Shown here piece by piece: positions 8,097 through 17,281 of a stretch of 64,000 nucleotides of DNA. The position numbers were made by a program, and so were the translations under genes. Origin of the DNA: Bog-756 sp963776225 (GTDB lineage Bacteria > Actinomycetota > Acidimicrobiia > Acidimicrobiales > RAAP-2); the NCBI GenBank assembly GCA_963776225.1, contig CAVZLL010000004.1, positions 1,054,001 to 1,118,000 on the forward strand, written 5' to 3'. Below the pieces are notes generated by a model that saw nothing but the letters and a program-made list of their open reading frames with translations, made no database searches and was not told where the DNA came from. Every line of letters begins with the position of its first letter. Positions within the stretch are counted from its first letter, which is position 1.

Positions 8097-8831
8097 ATGG
8101 TCGCGTACGAACAGTTCGCCCCCTTCTACGACTCGGTCATGGACGACCCGGGTCCCCGGGCAGCGCGGGTCAACGCCTGGATCGAGCAGTACCGACCCGA
8201 CGCAGGTGCGGTGCTCGAGGTCGGCTGCGGGACCGGTTCCATCCTGGCCCGGCTGACCACGACGGCTGCGCTGACCGGCCTCGACCGATCCCCCGAGATG
8301 CTGGCCATCGCCGCCCGCAAGGTGCCGGGCGCGAGCCTCGTCGAGGCCGACATGGCCTCCTTCTCGCTCGGACGGCGGTTCGACGCGGTGCTGTGCATCT
8401 TCGACTCGATCAACCATCTGCTGACCATCGACGAGTGGCGGTCGCTCCTCGGGTGCGTGCACGACCACCTGGCCGACGGCGGCCTCTTCGTCTTCGACGT
8501 CAACACGGTCGGCGAGCTCCGGCGGCTCGGGGATGAGCCACCGTGGGTCTACGAGTTCGACGGCGGGACCGCGATCATCGACGTGGCCTTCGGCGAGGAC
8601 GACGACGGTTCCGGGTCCAGCGACTGGGACATCCGGATCTTCGAGCGGATCGTCGGCAACCGGTACCGGCTGCACCGGGAGTGGATCGGGGAGCTGGCCC
8701 TGCCGCTCGCCCGGGTACGCGAGCTGGTCAGCGGTCGCTTCGAACTGCTCGAAGAGGTCGACGACGACGGAGCGCCAGCCTCCGATACCTCGGTCAAGGC
8801 CTACTACGCGCTCAGGAAGCGGGGTCCATGA
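8097..8831 (+). CDS. Class I SAM-dependent methyltransferase
   Basis: 244 aa from ATG 8097 (an in-frame GTG lies at 8079). SAM motif I reads VLEVGCGTGSILARL (near residues 40-54), followed by an acidic strand-2 end (LTGLDRSPEML), motif for strand 4 (FDAVLCIFDSINHL) and strand 5 (GGLFVFDVNT). The start MVAYEQFAPFYDSVM is typical of ubiquinone/sarcosine-type methyltransferases, but the substrate is unknown. It stands alone on its strand between the toxin gene and an MDMPI-family gene. Confidence 0.82.
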   Translation: MVAYEQFAPFYDSVMDDPGPRAARVNAWIEQYRPDAGAVLEVGCGTGSILARLTTTAALTGLDRSPEMLAIAARKVPGASLVEADMASFSLGRRFDAVLCIFDSINHLLTIDEWRSLLGCVHDHLADGGLFVFDVNTVGELRRLGDEPPWVYEFDGGTAIIDVAFGEDDDGSGSSDWDIRIFERIVGNRYRLHREWIGELALPLARVRELVSGRFELLEEVDDDGAPASDTSVKAYYALRKRGP

Positions 8832-8970
8832 TGGATCCCCCGCCTGAGACCGCCACTGCTGCCAGCGAGCCGCCGACCCGACGGTTGCCCCCGTGCCCCG
8901 GGTCGGAGATGCCGGTAGAGTCACGCGGGTGCGGCCTGCAACGCTGCTGCTTCAGACCGAGGGCGATTGC

Positions 8971-9768
8971 ATGATCGACGTCGAGCACCTGCTCGACGTG
9001 TTCGGGGAACAGCGGCGACGTTTCGTGACAATCCTCAACGGGTTCGGTCCGGAGGACTGGGTTGCGCCGACCAGGTGCGCCGCCTGGTCCGCCCATGACG
9101 TCGTTCGCCACCTGTGTGACGCCAACGCGCTCGCCGCCACCACGGGCGCGGGCGACGGCAGCCTCGACGTCGCCGCCGGATTCGACCCGAGAGTCACGCC
9201 TCGTGACTGGTTGAGGGCGTCGGCCGGCGAGTCATCCGATGCCACGCTCGAACGCTTCGTGGCCACGACCGACAGCCTTCTTGCACAGGCTCGAGATCTG
9301 TTCACCGAGGGCCGCAGGTTCGACATACACCTGCCGTACACGCAGATGGACTGGTCGGTGGTCTTGCTCCATGCGTTCTGGGATTCGTGGATCCACGAGC
9401 GCGACGTGCTGCTGGCGAGAGGAGATGAACACCCGACTGACGACGACGTGACCCTGTACGCCACCTCGTACGGTGTGTTCATCGCCGCCGCGGTCGCGTC
9501 GATGTTCGGCGATCCGGTCGAGCAGACGCTGGCGCTGGGTGACGATGGTGGTGGCGTCTTCGACCTCACCAGCAGTGGCGGCGTCACGCTCACGGTCACC
9601 CGAGTGCCCAGCGCCGGGCCGCCCGCAGCCCGGGTCGCGGACGCGCTGGCCGGTCGCTCACCCGACAACGGCGTGCTCGACGCCGTGCCGATCACCTCGC
9701 GTGCCGCGCTGTTCCACATGGCCGACTTCTTCAATACGCCGGTCAGGCACGGCGCGGCCCCGGAGTGA
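8971..9768 (+). CDS. Maleylpyruvate isomerase N-terminal/DinB-fold protein
   Basis: 265 aa from ATG 8971, chosen because a GAGGG ribosome-binding site (8959-8963) precedes it by 7 nt. The N-terminal four-helix bundle carries the metal-site signature of the MDMPI/DinB superfamily (CAAWSAHDVVRHLCDAN, with a metal His in DVVRHL, and later WIHERDVLL). The C-terminal half is an SCP2-like or MDMPI C-domain. Such proteins act as mycothiol-dependent isomerases or transferases; the exact reaction is not visible. Confidence 0.75.
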   Translation: MIDVEHLLDVFGEQRRRFVTILNGFGPEDWVAPTRCAAWSAHDVVRHLCDANALAATTGAGDGSLDVAAGFDPRVTPRDWLRASAGESSDATLERFVATTDSLLAQARDLFTEGRRFDIHLPYTQMDWSVVLLHAFWDSWIHERDVLLARGDEHPTDDDVTLYATSYGVFIAAAVASMFGDPVEQTLALGDDGGGVFDLTSSGGVTLTVTRVPSAGPPAARVADALAGRSPDNGVLDAVPITSRAALFHMADFFNTPVRHGAAPE

Positions 9769-9875
9769 CGTCCATTCACCACCTGGTGGACCTCGATGGC
9801 CCGGTGGATTCCTGAGGCCCGCTGACCTGGCGATCTGGCCCAGGTGCATGGTTGCCGGACCTGGCCAGAGATCAC

Positions 9876-9916
9876 TTGAAAGTGAACGTAGCGTGACATT
9901 TAGATGAACGTATGGT
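9876..9916 (+). promoter_or_regulatory. Candidate promoter with 22-bp-spaced direct repeats
   Basis: TTGAAA (9876-9881) and TTAGAT (9900-9905) lie 18 nt apart, and a second possible -10, TATGGT, is at 9911-9916. The octamer TGAACGTA occurs twice, at 9883-9890 and 9905-9912, with a 22-bp period (two helical turns), as expected for a dimeric regulator on one face of the helix. The region is visibly more AT-rich than its surroundings. Regulator unknown. Confidence 0.4.
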
Positions 9917-9928
9917 AAACCGAGCCCC

Positions 9929-10129
9929 ATGACAGGCACGTCTCGCAAAGCCCAGGGCTGGTACAGCGATCCGTTTCACCAACACAGCGCCAGATGGTTC
10001 TCCGATGGGAGCCCGACAGCACTCGTCCTCGACAACGGGGTCGAGTCCCAAGACCCGCCTCCGAACAGCTGGTACACGAGCAACCTCATTCCGGCTCCAG
10101 AGGCCGAGGGCACCCTTCTCCACGCGTGA
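9929..10129 (+). CDS. Small DUF2510-like protein
   Basis: 66 aa. The segment GWYSDPFHQHSARWFSDGSP resembles the short W-Y-x-D-P...R-W/Y-x-D-G motif of DUF2510, found throughout actinobacteria, followed by a Pro-rich end (ESQDPPPNSW). No membrane segment is present, unlike many DUF2510 proteins. A promoter-like region lies just upstream. Function unknown. Confidence 0.6.
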   Translation: MTGTSRKAQGWYSDPFHQHSARWFSDGSPTALVLDNGVESQDPPPNSWYTSNLIPAPEAEGTLLHA

Positions 10130-10136
10130 CTGCTTC

Positions 10137-10643
10137 CTACCGGGTTGGAGGCACCCCGCCCCGAGCTCGTTGGATGATTGCCTCGACGACTCCGGTCTTC
10201 GCGTCGGCATAGGCCTGCATGCTGGGCCAGTCCTGCGCTGAGAGATCCCGCTTGGTCCGGGCATACAACGCTCGGTCATCTGGGTGCCCGCGTAGCCAGT
10301 CTCGAAAGAGGAGGTACCGATCGATCTCCGAAGATCCAAGAGTGAACACGTGAATGTGCACGTCATGCGCCTGGCTTCGCACCATTCGATGTTCGTGGAA
10401 CGCTGGCTCACGCACCCGCAGTTGGTATCCCGCCTCGACCAGGTCCTCGAGGTAGGCCCCCTCATCAGCGGAATCGGCGACGGTCAGGCAGATGTCGATG
10501 ATCGGCTTCGAAGCCAACCCGGGGACGGACGTCGATCCGATGTGGTCAACGACAATGGCGCGATCTGCGAGAGCGCCGACGATCGTTCTCCGCTCTTGCT
10601 CGAACCGGATCGGCCATTCCGGGTCGTAGTCGACGATGACGAT
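10137..10643 (-). CDS. GrpB/UPF0157 family nucleotidyltransferase-like protein with no canonical start codon
   Basis: About 168 aa. The family opening (IVIVDYDPEWPIRFEQE), the nucleotidyltransferase-like core IGSTSVPGLASKPIIDICL and the HIHVFTLGS region are all intact. However, no ATG, GTG or TTG lies in frame near the expected N-terminus. A GAGAAGG Shine-Dalgarno (10649-10655) sits 5 nt before an ATC codon at 10641-10643, just where the family start should be, and a TAGTAT -10 box lies at 10672-10677. Either ATC is used as start, or ATG mutated to ATC and the gene is failing. The in-frame extension to 10961 is a shadow over unrelated DNA. Confidence 0.65.
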   Translation of the reverse strand: MVIVDYDPEWPIRFEQERRTIVGALADRAIVVDHIGSTSVPGLASKPIIDICLTVADSADEGAYLEDLVEAGYQLRVREPAFHEHRMVRSQAHDVHIHVFTLGSSEIDRYLLFRDWLRGHPDDRALYARTKRDLSAQDWPSMQAYADAKTGVVEAIIQRARGGVPPTR

Positions 10644-10690
10644 GTCGACCTTCTCGAGTCCGCCGATGAAGATACTAATGACCGAGGTGA

Positions 10691-10903
10691 CGGGACGACA
10701 GCACTTCGCTCGTTCGCTTCGGCGACGACGACGCGGTGACGGACCACGTCGTTGCCGGTGTGCAGCGCTCGGGTGAGTGCTGGATGGGGTCGACGACGTG
10801 GCATGGACGTCGCTACATGCGGATCTCGGTGTCGAGCTGGCGTACGACTGAGGCGGACGTCGATCGGTCTGTCGCAGCGATTCTCGCTGTCGCCCACTCC
10901 TGA
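10691..10903 (+). pseudogene. C-terminal remnant of a PLP-dependent decarboxylase
   Basis: Read on the plus strand, the last about 65 codons spell the recognisable C-terminus of group-II PLP decarboxylases/aspartate-aminotransferase-like proteins: LVRFGDDDAVTDHVVAGVQ, then CWMGSTTWHGRRYMRISVSS and TEADVDRSVAAI, ending at TGA 10901-10903. An in-frame TGA at 10688-10690 and loss of similarity before about 10706 show that the rest of the gene is missing. The break lies about 50 bp from the 5' end of the oppositely oriented GrpB gene, marking an old recombination junction. It should not be expressed as a functional enzyme. Confidence 0.7.
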
Positions 10904-10964
10904 GTCTGCAGGAACGCCTCTGCCGTGCGCCGGGTCGGTCGCACCCTGCGGGTGGGTCCACGCC

Positions 10965-11711
10965 TCACGAGAGGGCTTTTGAAATGGTCAGCACACCGGT
11001 CGTCAAGAGGAGAAGGTCGACGGCCCACGCGAACTGAGTTGGCCCCATTCGGACTCCCACCGATGACCCGGCGATGATGCCTGCGACGCAGGGCAGGACG
11101 GAGGTGGCGGCGAGTGCGACGTCGAAGGTGGTTATCAGCCCCGCCAGCGCCAGCAACGGGAGGCCGATGAGGTTCGACAGCAAGAACACTGAGGAGAGGG
11201 TGGCCCGGAACCTGTCCCCATGAAGTCCCCTCCGACGAAGTGCGTAGACGAGTGGCGGCCCGTTGGTCGCAAGTGACGTGTTGATGACCCCGCTTGCGAA
11301 GCCCAGTGCAACGGTTGTCGAGCGATGAGGCACGACCGGTTCGGATCGTGACAACCGGGAGCTCACGATCACCCAGCCGGCCGCCACACAGGTCGTGATT
11401 CCCAGGAGCAGGCGAAGCGTGCCGGCCGAGATCGCGTCGAGGATGACCACGCCGACCGGTGCGCCCACGATCGCTGCCGTTCCCAATGGGCGCGCAACGT
11501 CCCATTCGATGTGTTGACGAAAACGGAACGCCAGCCAGGCGCAGGTCACCGTTCCGTTGAGGAAGATGATGATCACCGCGCTCTTCGTCGGCACCACAAA
11601 GGCCAAGAGCGGAACGGCGAGCAGGGCAAATCCAAACCCGACGGCCCGCTGCAGCGCAGCGGCGACGAAGACGATACCGGCGACGGCTGTCACGGTCCCG
11701 AGCGTTACCAC
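10965..11711 (-). CDS. TauE/SafE-family permease (first of two)
   Basis: 248 aa from GTG 11711. About eight hydrophobic helices in two halves; the family motif AAALQRAVGFGFALLAVPLLA near the N-terminus and NTSLATNGPPLVYAL at the start of the second half are typical. TauE/SafE proteins export sulfite, sulfoacetate or related anions. A TAGCTT -10 box (11719-11724) ends 7 nt before the GTG, so the gene is probably leaderless. No sulfur-metabolism genes are adjacent, so the substrate is open. Confidence 0.82.
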   Translation of the reverse strand: MVTLGTVTAVAGIVFVAAALQRAVGFGFALLAVPLLAFVVPTKSAVIIIFLNGTVTCAWLAFRFRQHIEWDVARPLGTAAIVGAPVGVVILDAISAGTLRLLLGITTCVAAGWVIVSSRLSRSEPVVPHRSTTVALGFASGVINTSLATNGPPLVYALRRRGLHGDRFRATLSSVFLLSNLIGLPLLALAGLITTFDVALAATSVLPCVAGIIAGSSVGVRMGPTQFAWAVDLLLLTTGVLTISKALS

Positions 11712-11821
11712 CTTGCGAAAGCTAGTTGGATCCGCCGGCTCCGATTGATTCGATCACCGAATCCCCGGCCCGCTGCAGACCCGGCGGATACACCGCCAGG
11801 TCCGAGCGTTTGGCGGCATTC

Positions 11822-12451
11822 TCAACCGGCCAGGGGTGCATTTCCGAGTTCAGCCTTGTGTTGTCGGTGTCGTCTAACGAGCACAACCGTGAGAAGGCCA
11901 CTCATCCCCAGTCCGAATACCAAGATCAGAACGTCTCTCGTCGAACGATGGCCCGTCGTGACCCGGCCGACTCCATAGGCGGTGGCGGCAACAGACAGGG
12001 TGAAGCCAATCGACGCAATCAGGTTCCAGACGGCGAACTGGCTCAACTTCATGCGGGCTGTTCCCGAGATGATCGCCGGGGTGACGAAGACAGCCAGCCG
12101 ACCCCACTTGGCGTACGCCTTCTCCCCCCTGACCAGTAACTCTTGTCGACCAGCTTGACGTTTGCCTGGGCGGGTCAGTAGTCGATCACCCCAATGATGA
12201 CCGATGGAGTAGCCGAGCAGACCACCGAGTTCACCACCCACCACCGAGACGGCGACCACCAAATAGAGACTCAGATTGTCTTGACTAGCGCCGACGGCCG
12301 CGGCTGCGACAGCAGCGCTCCCGATGACGGGGACTCCGGCCCATGAAGCGACAACCGCCAAGAACAGCAAGACGTATTCCCACCAGTTCTGGCCAAAGGA
12401 GGTCGGGGTCGACACAGCTGCAACGACCCATCCTGTGATCGCTGCTTGCAC
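11822..12451 (-). CDS. DedA/VTT-family membrane protein
   Basis: 209 aa from GTG 12451. Hydrophobic segments and the arrangement FLAVVASWAGVPVIGSAAV, LGGLLGYSIGHHWGDRLL and ARFTP-like stretch (VFVTPAIISGTARM) match the DedA/SNARE-associated family, whose members flip or scramble undecaprenyl phosphate or phospholipids. The usual reentrant-loop Arg is in SGTARMKLSQFAVWN. It ends with a basic tail. Upstream (minus strand) is a 50-aa membrane gene 22 nt away, so the two may form an operon. Confidence 0.7.
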   Translation of the reverse strand: MQAAITGWVVAAVSTPTSFGQNWWEYVLLFLAVVASWAGVPVIGSAAVAAAAVGASQDNLSLYLVVAVSVVGGELGGLLGYSIGHHWGDRLLTRPGKRQAGRQELLVRGEKAYAKWGRLAVFVTPAIISGTARMKLSQFAVWNLIASIGFTLSVAATAYGVGRVTTGHRSTRDVLILVFGLGMSGLLTVVLVRRHRQHKAELGNAPLAG

Positions 12452-12473
12452 CCGAACTGCGTTCAGCAGAAGT

Positions 12474-12626
12474 TCAATCCACTCGTCGGGGCATCAACGC
12501 CCCGATGAGCCAGAAAAGTGGGATGAAGAGTCCGATGATGAACATCACCCAATGGCCCCTCCGGATGGACATGATCCCGAGCGTGACCAGCAGCACGATG
12601 TAGATGGCGCCAAAGAGGAAGGCCAT
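12474..12626 (-). CDS. 50-residue double-helix membrane protein
   Basis: The protein begins MAFLFGAIYIVLLVTLG, contains the conserved-looking turn IRRGHWVMF and a second helix GLFIPLFWLIGALM, and ends PRRVD. An AAAGGA ribosome-binding site lies 7 nt before the ATG at 12624-12626. Similar short proteins with an RxGHWVMF turn accompany SHOCT-domain genes in actinobacteria, and a decayed SHOCT gene lies directly upstream. Function unknown; possibly a membrane partner of the SHOCT protein. Confidence 0.65.
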   Translation of the reverse strand: MAFLFGAIYIVLLVTLGIMSIRRGHWVMFIIGLFIPLFWLIGALMPRRVD

Positions 12627-12667
12627 TGGTTCGTTCCTTTACAAGCTCTCGATCGCGAGGCTGAGAG

Positions 12668-13101
12668 CTAGCCGAGGATCTTAGTCTTCTGCACTCCGAA
12701 CTCGCCTTCCGTGAGTGCTCCGAAGCCCGGTCGGCACCACCTGGCGAGACGGCAAGGCCCAAGGGGTCGCGTCAGATGCCGAGCAAGGTGACAGGGATTT
12801 CCTCCGCCATCGAATGGCTGCTCGTTTCGCCAAGTACTGCTCCCTTGGACGCGGCTCCAAACAGGGGAGAGCCGACGACGCTCGCAGCATAGGCATGACC
12901 GAGGTCGATCTGGTCGTCGAGTCGTTCGAGCTCGGTCAGCAAGCAGTTCCGGCCACCTTCGCTGGGGTTCTGGAGGAACGTGGCGACAGCCTGCTGAACC
13001 GCATCGATGTCCCACCCGAGATGCACCTCGATTTCTGCGCTCGGATTCTCCACGCGTGTCCTGTTGGGATGTCGGCCAAAGATCATCTCGATGACTCCCA
13101 A
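12668..13101 (-). pseudogene. Decayed SHOCT-domain protein gene
   Basis: The first 109 codons read a plausible soluble protein (start MGVIEMIFGRHPNRTRV, then EIEVHLGWDIDAVQQAV) but stop at a TGA. In the same frame after the stop come RDPLGLA, the usual lead-in of a SHOCT domain. The C-terminal SHOCT core FGALTEGEFGVQKTKILG continues in another frame to the TAG at 12668. An internal stop plus a -1 shift and a garbled middle of the domain indicate real decay rather than one sequencing error. The total length is not a multiple of three. Confidence 0.6.
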
Positions 13102-13175
13102 CTCGATCGTCCCACCTGTCCTGGCATGACAGCGCGTTCGAAGCTACCACTGCCCCATCGCCAGCCCCTTCTGCG

Positions 13176-13940
13176 CTAACGGCGCCTTGCGCGCCAGACC
13201 TCCTCGCAAGGCCACTGTCGTGCCCAGGGGGTGTCGACATGCGGGTAGTGGGACTCCGCTCCCTCGGCCGGGCGAAGCTCGATGAGGTCGAGGACGTCGA
13301 ATCCGTTGTCCCGGAGCAGCCGAACCCAATCCCCGTGACCGAGGTGGAACTCGACCGTCGGGTCGTCCGGCCAGTCAAAACGGTGCATACCGAACTGAGG
13401 ACGACGGAGCTGGTTGGTTGCGGGTGGCCCATCCTCGTCGGGGACGCACAGCATCAGGAGGGTGCTGGTGCCGAGGAACACCAGTTCTCCCCCCGGACGG
13501 AGCAGGCGCGCCGCCTCGGGTATCCAACGGAACGGGTCCGCCCAGATCGCAGCGCCGTACTCACTGATCACGATGTCGAAGGAGGAGGTTGCCAGGGGAA
13601 CCTGCTCACCGGCCGCGCGCACCAGGGGGAACCTGAGCCCGAACTCCTCTTGGAACTCCGTCGCAATGGCCAGCTGCCCGGCTGCTGGGTCAACGCCGAT
13701 GGGCCTGGCTCCACGACGGGCCAGCCATGCTGACACATAGGCTGTCCCGCACCCGAGCTCGACGGCTCTCGCACCCTCGAGGGCCCGCGGGAGAAGATGG
13801 ATCTCATGCTCGGGGATACGGTAGATGCCCCAGGTCGGCTCCGAGGTGGTCCAACTCCTGCGGGCGAGGACGAGCTGATCGTCGCGTCGAGCATTCCAGG
13901 CCGCCGCGTTGCCACGGATGTACTCCAATGGGTCAGCCAT
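13176..13940 (-). CDS. Class I SAM-dependent methyltransferase
   Basis: 254 aa. SAM motif I AVELGCGTAYVSAWLARRG (near residues 60-78), acidic strand-2 end IGVDPAAGQLA, FDIVISEYGAAIWAD and the RLLRPGGELVFLG strand-5 motif are clear. The C-terminal half is rich in Trp and acidic residues. The N-terminal NAAAWNARRDD stretch is common in actinobacterial methyltransferases of unknown substrate. TAGTGT (13947-13952) ends 6 nt upstream of the ATG, predicting a leaderless mRNA divergent from the AddB-like operon. Confidence 0.82.
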   Translation of the reverse strand: MADPLEYIRGNAAAWNARRDDQLVLARRSWTTSEPTWGIYRIPEHEIHLLPRALEGARAVELGCGTAYVSAWLARRGARPIGVDPAAGQLAIATEFQEEFGLRFPLVRAAGEQVPLATSSFDIVISEYGAAIWADPFRWIPEAARLLRPGGELVFLGTSTLLMLCVPDEDGPPATNQLRRPQFGMHRFDWPDDPTVEFHLGHGDWVRLLRDNGFDVLDLIELRPAEGAESHYPHVDTPWARQWPCEEVWRARRR

Positions 13941-14082
13941 GAGCCGACACTAAACCGTCGTTCTCCCGTTCGGACGAGATGACCAGGCGCTATCCCAGGC
14001 GCGTGGTTCCGGCGCAGGGCTGCCGGGCCACATCGGCACTCGAGCCACGAACCTGTCACGCCACCCGCCTACCATCGCCGGC

Positions 14083-17000
14083 GTGAGCGTCGACGTCCAA
14101 TGGGTGGGGTACGGCCCGGAAGCAGCCGATTCCCTCCGGCGGGCGATCCGGGCGGAGAAGGGTGACGACCCGCTGTCCCCGGTCACCGTGGTCGTCCCGT
14201 CCAACCACGTCGGTGTCGGCACCCGCCGCCTGCTGGCGTCGGGGAGGTTGGGCCCGGTCTGTGGACGCGGCACCGGGGTCGCCGCGGTGACCTTCCTCAC
14301 CGTCTACCGGCTGGCCGAACTGTTGGGAGCCTCTCGCTTGGCAGGTGCCGACCGGCGCCCGGTGTCCACTCCGGTGATCGCCTCCGCGCTTCGGGCCGAG
14401 CTCGACGAGCGACCGGGGATCTTCGCGCCCGTCGCCTCGCACCCGGCCACCGAGACGGCCCTGGTCGCCGCGTACCGCGAGCTGCGAGACGTCTCGGACG
14501 CCGCTGCGGACACGCTCGCCGGGCGCAGTGCACGGGCTGGGGACGTCGTCCGCCTGCAGCGTGCCGCCCGTGACCGTCTCGAGCCTTCCTGGTACGACGA
14601 AGAGGACCTGATGGACGCCGCCGTCGACGTCCTCCGCAGCGACGGAGGACGTGCCGACGACCTCGGGATGATCATCGTCTACCTCCCGGACCGGCTCTCC
14701 CGCCACGCGGCGCACCTGCTCCGAACCGTGGCCGGCGGTCGCGGGCTGACCGTGCTGGCCGCCACCACCGGGAACGAGCGAGCCGACGCCGAGGTGGTCG
14801 AGGTCCGTCGAGCAGCTCGGCGGCCCCGCGGCGACCGACACCGACATCCCCGCCCTCGACCCCATGGGGGTGGTCAGCGCCGACCGCACCCGGATCGTGA
14901 CCGTCTCCGACGCCGACGAGGAGGTCCGGGAGGCGGTGCGCGCCGTCATCGACGCGGTCCGGGCCGGGACCCCCCTCGATCGCATCGCCCTCCTGCACGC
15001 CAGCCCCGAGCCCTACGCGCGCCTGGCCTACGAGCAGCTCTCCGCCGCCGGGGTGGCCATGAACGGCCCGTCGGTGATGCCACTCACCGCCCGGGTCGCC
15101 GGCCGCACCCTGCTGGGGCTCCTCGCGCTGCCTCGAGCAGACTTCCGACGCGACGAGGTGTTCGCCTGGTTGGCCGGAGCCCGATTGCGGCACGACGGCC
15201 GACCGGTCCCCGTGACCTCCTGGGAACGGATCTCGCGCGAGGTGGGGGTGGTCGCCGGGCGAAGCCAGTGGGACCGGCTGCTCACACGGTTTGCCGATGA
15301 TCGCGAGGCCAGCGCGGAGACGGACGATGCGGATCCCGATGCTCCCGACTGGCGGGCCGAACGGGATCGAAGCGAGGCCGGACGGGCCCGAGCGTTGCGT
15401 TCGTTCGTCCTCGGCCTCATCGACGGCCTGGCCTCGGCCTCCGCCCGGCCCCGTCCCTGGAGCGCCCGGGCCGACTGGGCACGCACGCAGCTGCATCGGC
15501 TCCTCGACACGGCCGGCAACCGCCAGAGTTGGCCTCTCCCCGAGCAGCGGGCCGCAGAGCGGGTCGATCGAGCCCTCGATCGCCTCGGGTGCCTGGACGC
15601 GATCGAAGGTCCGGTGGATCTCGAGGTGTTCACACGGACCCTCGAGGTCGAGCTCGAAGCCGATCTCGGCCGGGTCGGACGCATGGGTGACGGGGTGCTG
15701 GTCGCTCCCGTGAGCATGGGGGTGGGCCTCGACCTCGACCTGGTGGTGATCCTCGGTCTCGCCGAGGGCACCTTCCCGGCCCCTGCCCGGGAGGACTCGC
15801 TGCTGCCGGACCACGAACGCTCGGTGACCGGCGACGAGCTCCCGCTCCGGGCGGCGCGGGTGGAGCGCCAGCACCGCGAGCTCCTGGCCGCACTGGCCGG
15901 TGCCTCTCGCCAGCTGTTGTGCGTGCCCCGCGGGGATCTCCGCCGCAGCCAGGGTCGGATCCCGTCGCGCTGGGTCCTCGAGATCGCCACGTCCCTGGCC
16001 GGCGAACGGTGGTGGTCCGAACAGCTCCTGGAGGCCGAACGCGACTGGCTGATCCACGTCGCCTCCTTCGACGCCGGTCTGCGCCGGGTGGCGTTCCCGG
16101 CGGCCGAACAGGAGTACCGGCTGCGCATGCTCCTGTCCCGCTCCGGCTCGGGACCGACCACCGCTGCGCTCGCCGTGCTGGGAGACCGGATCGTCGACGC
16201 TGGCGCCGAGGTCGTGGTGGCACGGCGTGGTGACCGCTTCACCCGCTTCGACGGAAATCTGGCCGGGCTGGCCGTTCCGTCCCCCACCGAACGGGTCACC
16301 TCGGCCACCCGGCTCGAGGGGTGGGCGGGTTGCCCGTTCGGCCATCTCCTCCGCAACATCCTGGGCGTCGACGAGGTGGAGAACCCGGAGGACGAGCTCA
16401 TGATCACGCCGCGCGATCGCGGCTCGCTCGTCCATGACGTCCTCGAGCGGTTCATCGGCGAGTCGATCGACGCGGGGACCGACCCGCCGCAGGTCCGGTG
16501 GGAGCCGTGGTCCGAGGCCGACAGAGCCCGGTTGCTGGAGATCTTCGACCAGGTCTGTGACCGGTACGAGGCGCATGGTCTCACCGGGCGACCGGTGTTC
16601 TGGCGACGCGACCGGCATCGCATCGCGGCCGAGCTCCTGCGCGGCTTGGAGCTCGACAGCCTCCACCGCGCGGGCACGCGGACACACCCGGTGGCAGCCG
16701 AGCTCGGCTTCGGCATGCCAGGGGCACGGCTGCCGACCGCGGTCCTCGAGCTCCCCGACGGGCGCAGGGTCGAGTTTCGGGGCAAGGCCGACCGGGTGGA
16801 TCTGGCCGAGGACGGCACCGTGCACGTCATCGACTACAAGACCGGGAAGGCCGACCGGTACAAGGGCCTCAGCGAGGACGACCCCGACCTCCGGGGCCGC
16901 CGGCTGCAGCTCCCGGTCTACGGGCAGGCCGCACGGCTGTTCGTCGGGAACCGAGATGCCCCGGTTCGAGCCGAGTACTGGTTCGTCTCCGACCGGGGCG

Positions 17001-17281
17001 ACTACAAGAGGATCGGCTACGCCGTCACCCCAACGGTGCTCGACCATGTCGGCAAGACCCTGCAGACCGTGGTCGACGGCATCGAGGCCGGGGTCTTCCC
17101 GAGCTTCCCGAGCGACACCACCGGCTCGCCCTTCGTCGAGTGTCCGTACTGCGATCCGGACGCCCTGGGCGTGGTCGACCTGCGCCGCGCATGGGAGCGG
17201 AAGCGAAGCGATCCACAGCTGGCCGGATTCGTCGGTCTAGCCGAGCCAGGGGATGACCACGAGGACGGCCCTCGTGCCTGA
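14083..17281 (+). CDS. AddB-like PD-(D/E)XK nuclease/inactive helicase, one frameshift
   Basis: About 1065 aa if one extra base near 14805-14806 is removed. The first part (GTG 14083, preceded at 7 nt by a TACCAT -10 box) and the second (from about 14807) join as ...AEVVEV/VEQLGGPAA. The N-terminal helicase-like part lacks a usable Walker A, as in AddB. The C-terminal nuclease has GKADRVDL and VIDYKTGKADRY, the D...D-Y-K core of PD-(D/E)XK. Cys residues in GWAGCPFGHLL and VECPYCD resemble the AddB iron-sulfur ligands, but only three of the usual four are visible. It overlaps the AddA-like gene by 29 nt. Probable partner in DNA double-strand-break end resection. Confidence 0.75.

Noticed and set aside
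9825..9845. Hairpin ACCTGG...CCAGGT after the MDMPI/DinB gene
   Set aside because: Only six pairs and a 9-nt loop in a region with several ACCTGG words; too weak to call a terminator.
10664..10964. IS element or integron at the decarboxylase scar
   Set aside because: No transposase frame, terminal inverted repeats or target duplication was found.
14800..14870. Programmed +1 frameshifting in the AddB-like gene
   Set aside because: No slippery heptamer, stop codon or RNA structure is evident, and five other +1 shifts occur in unrelated genes.
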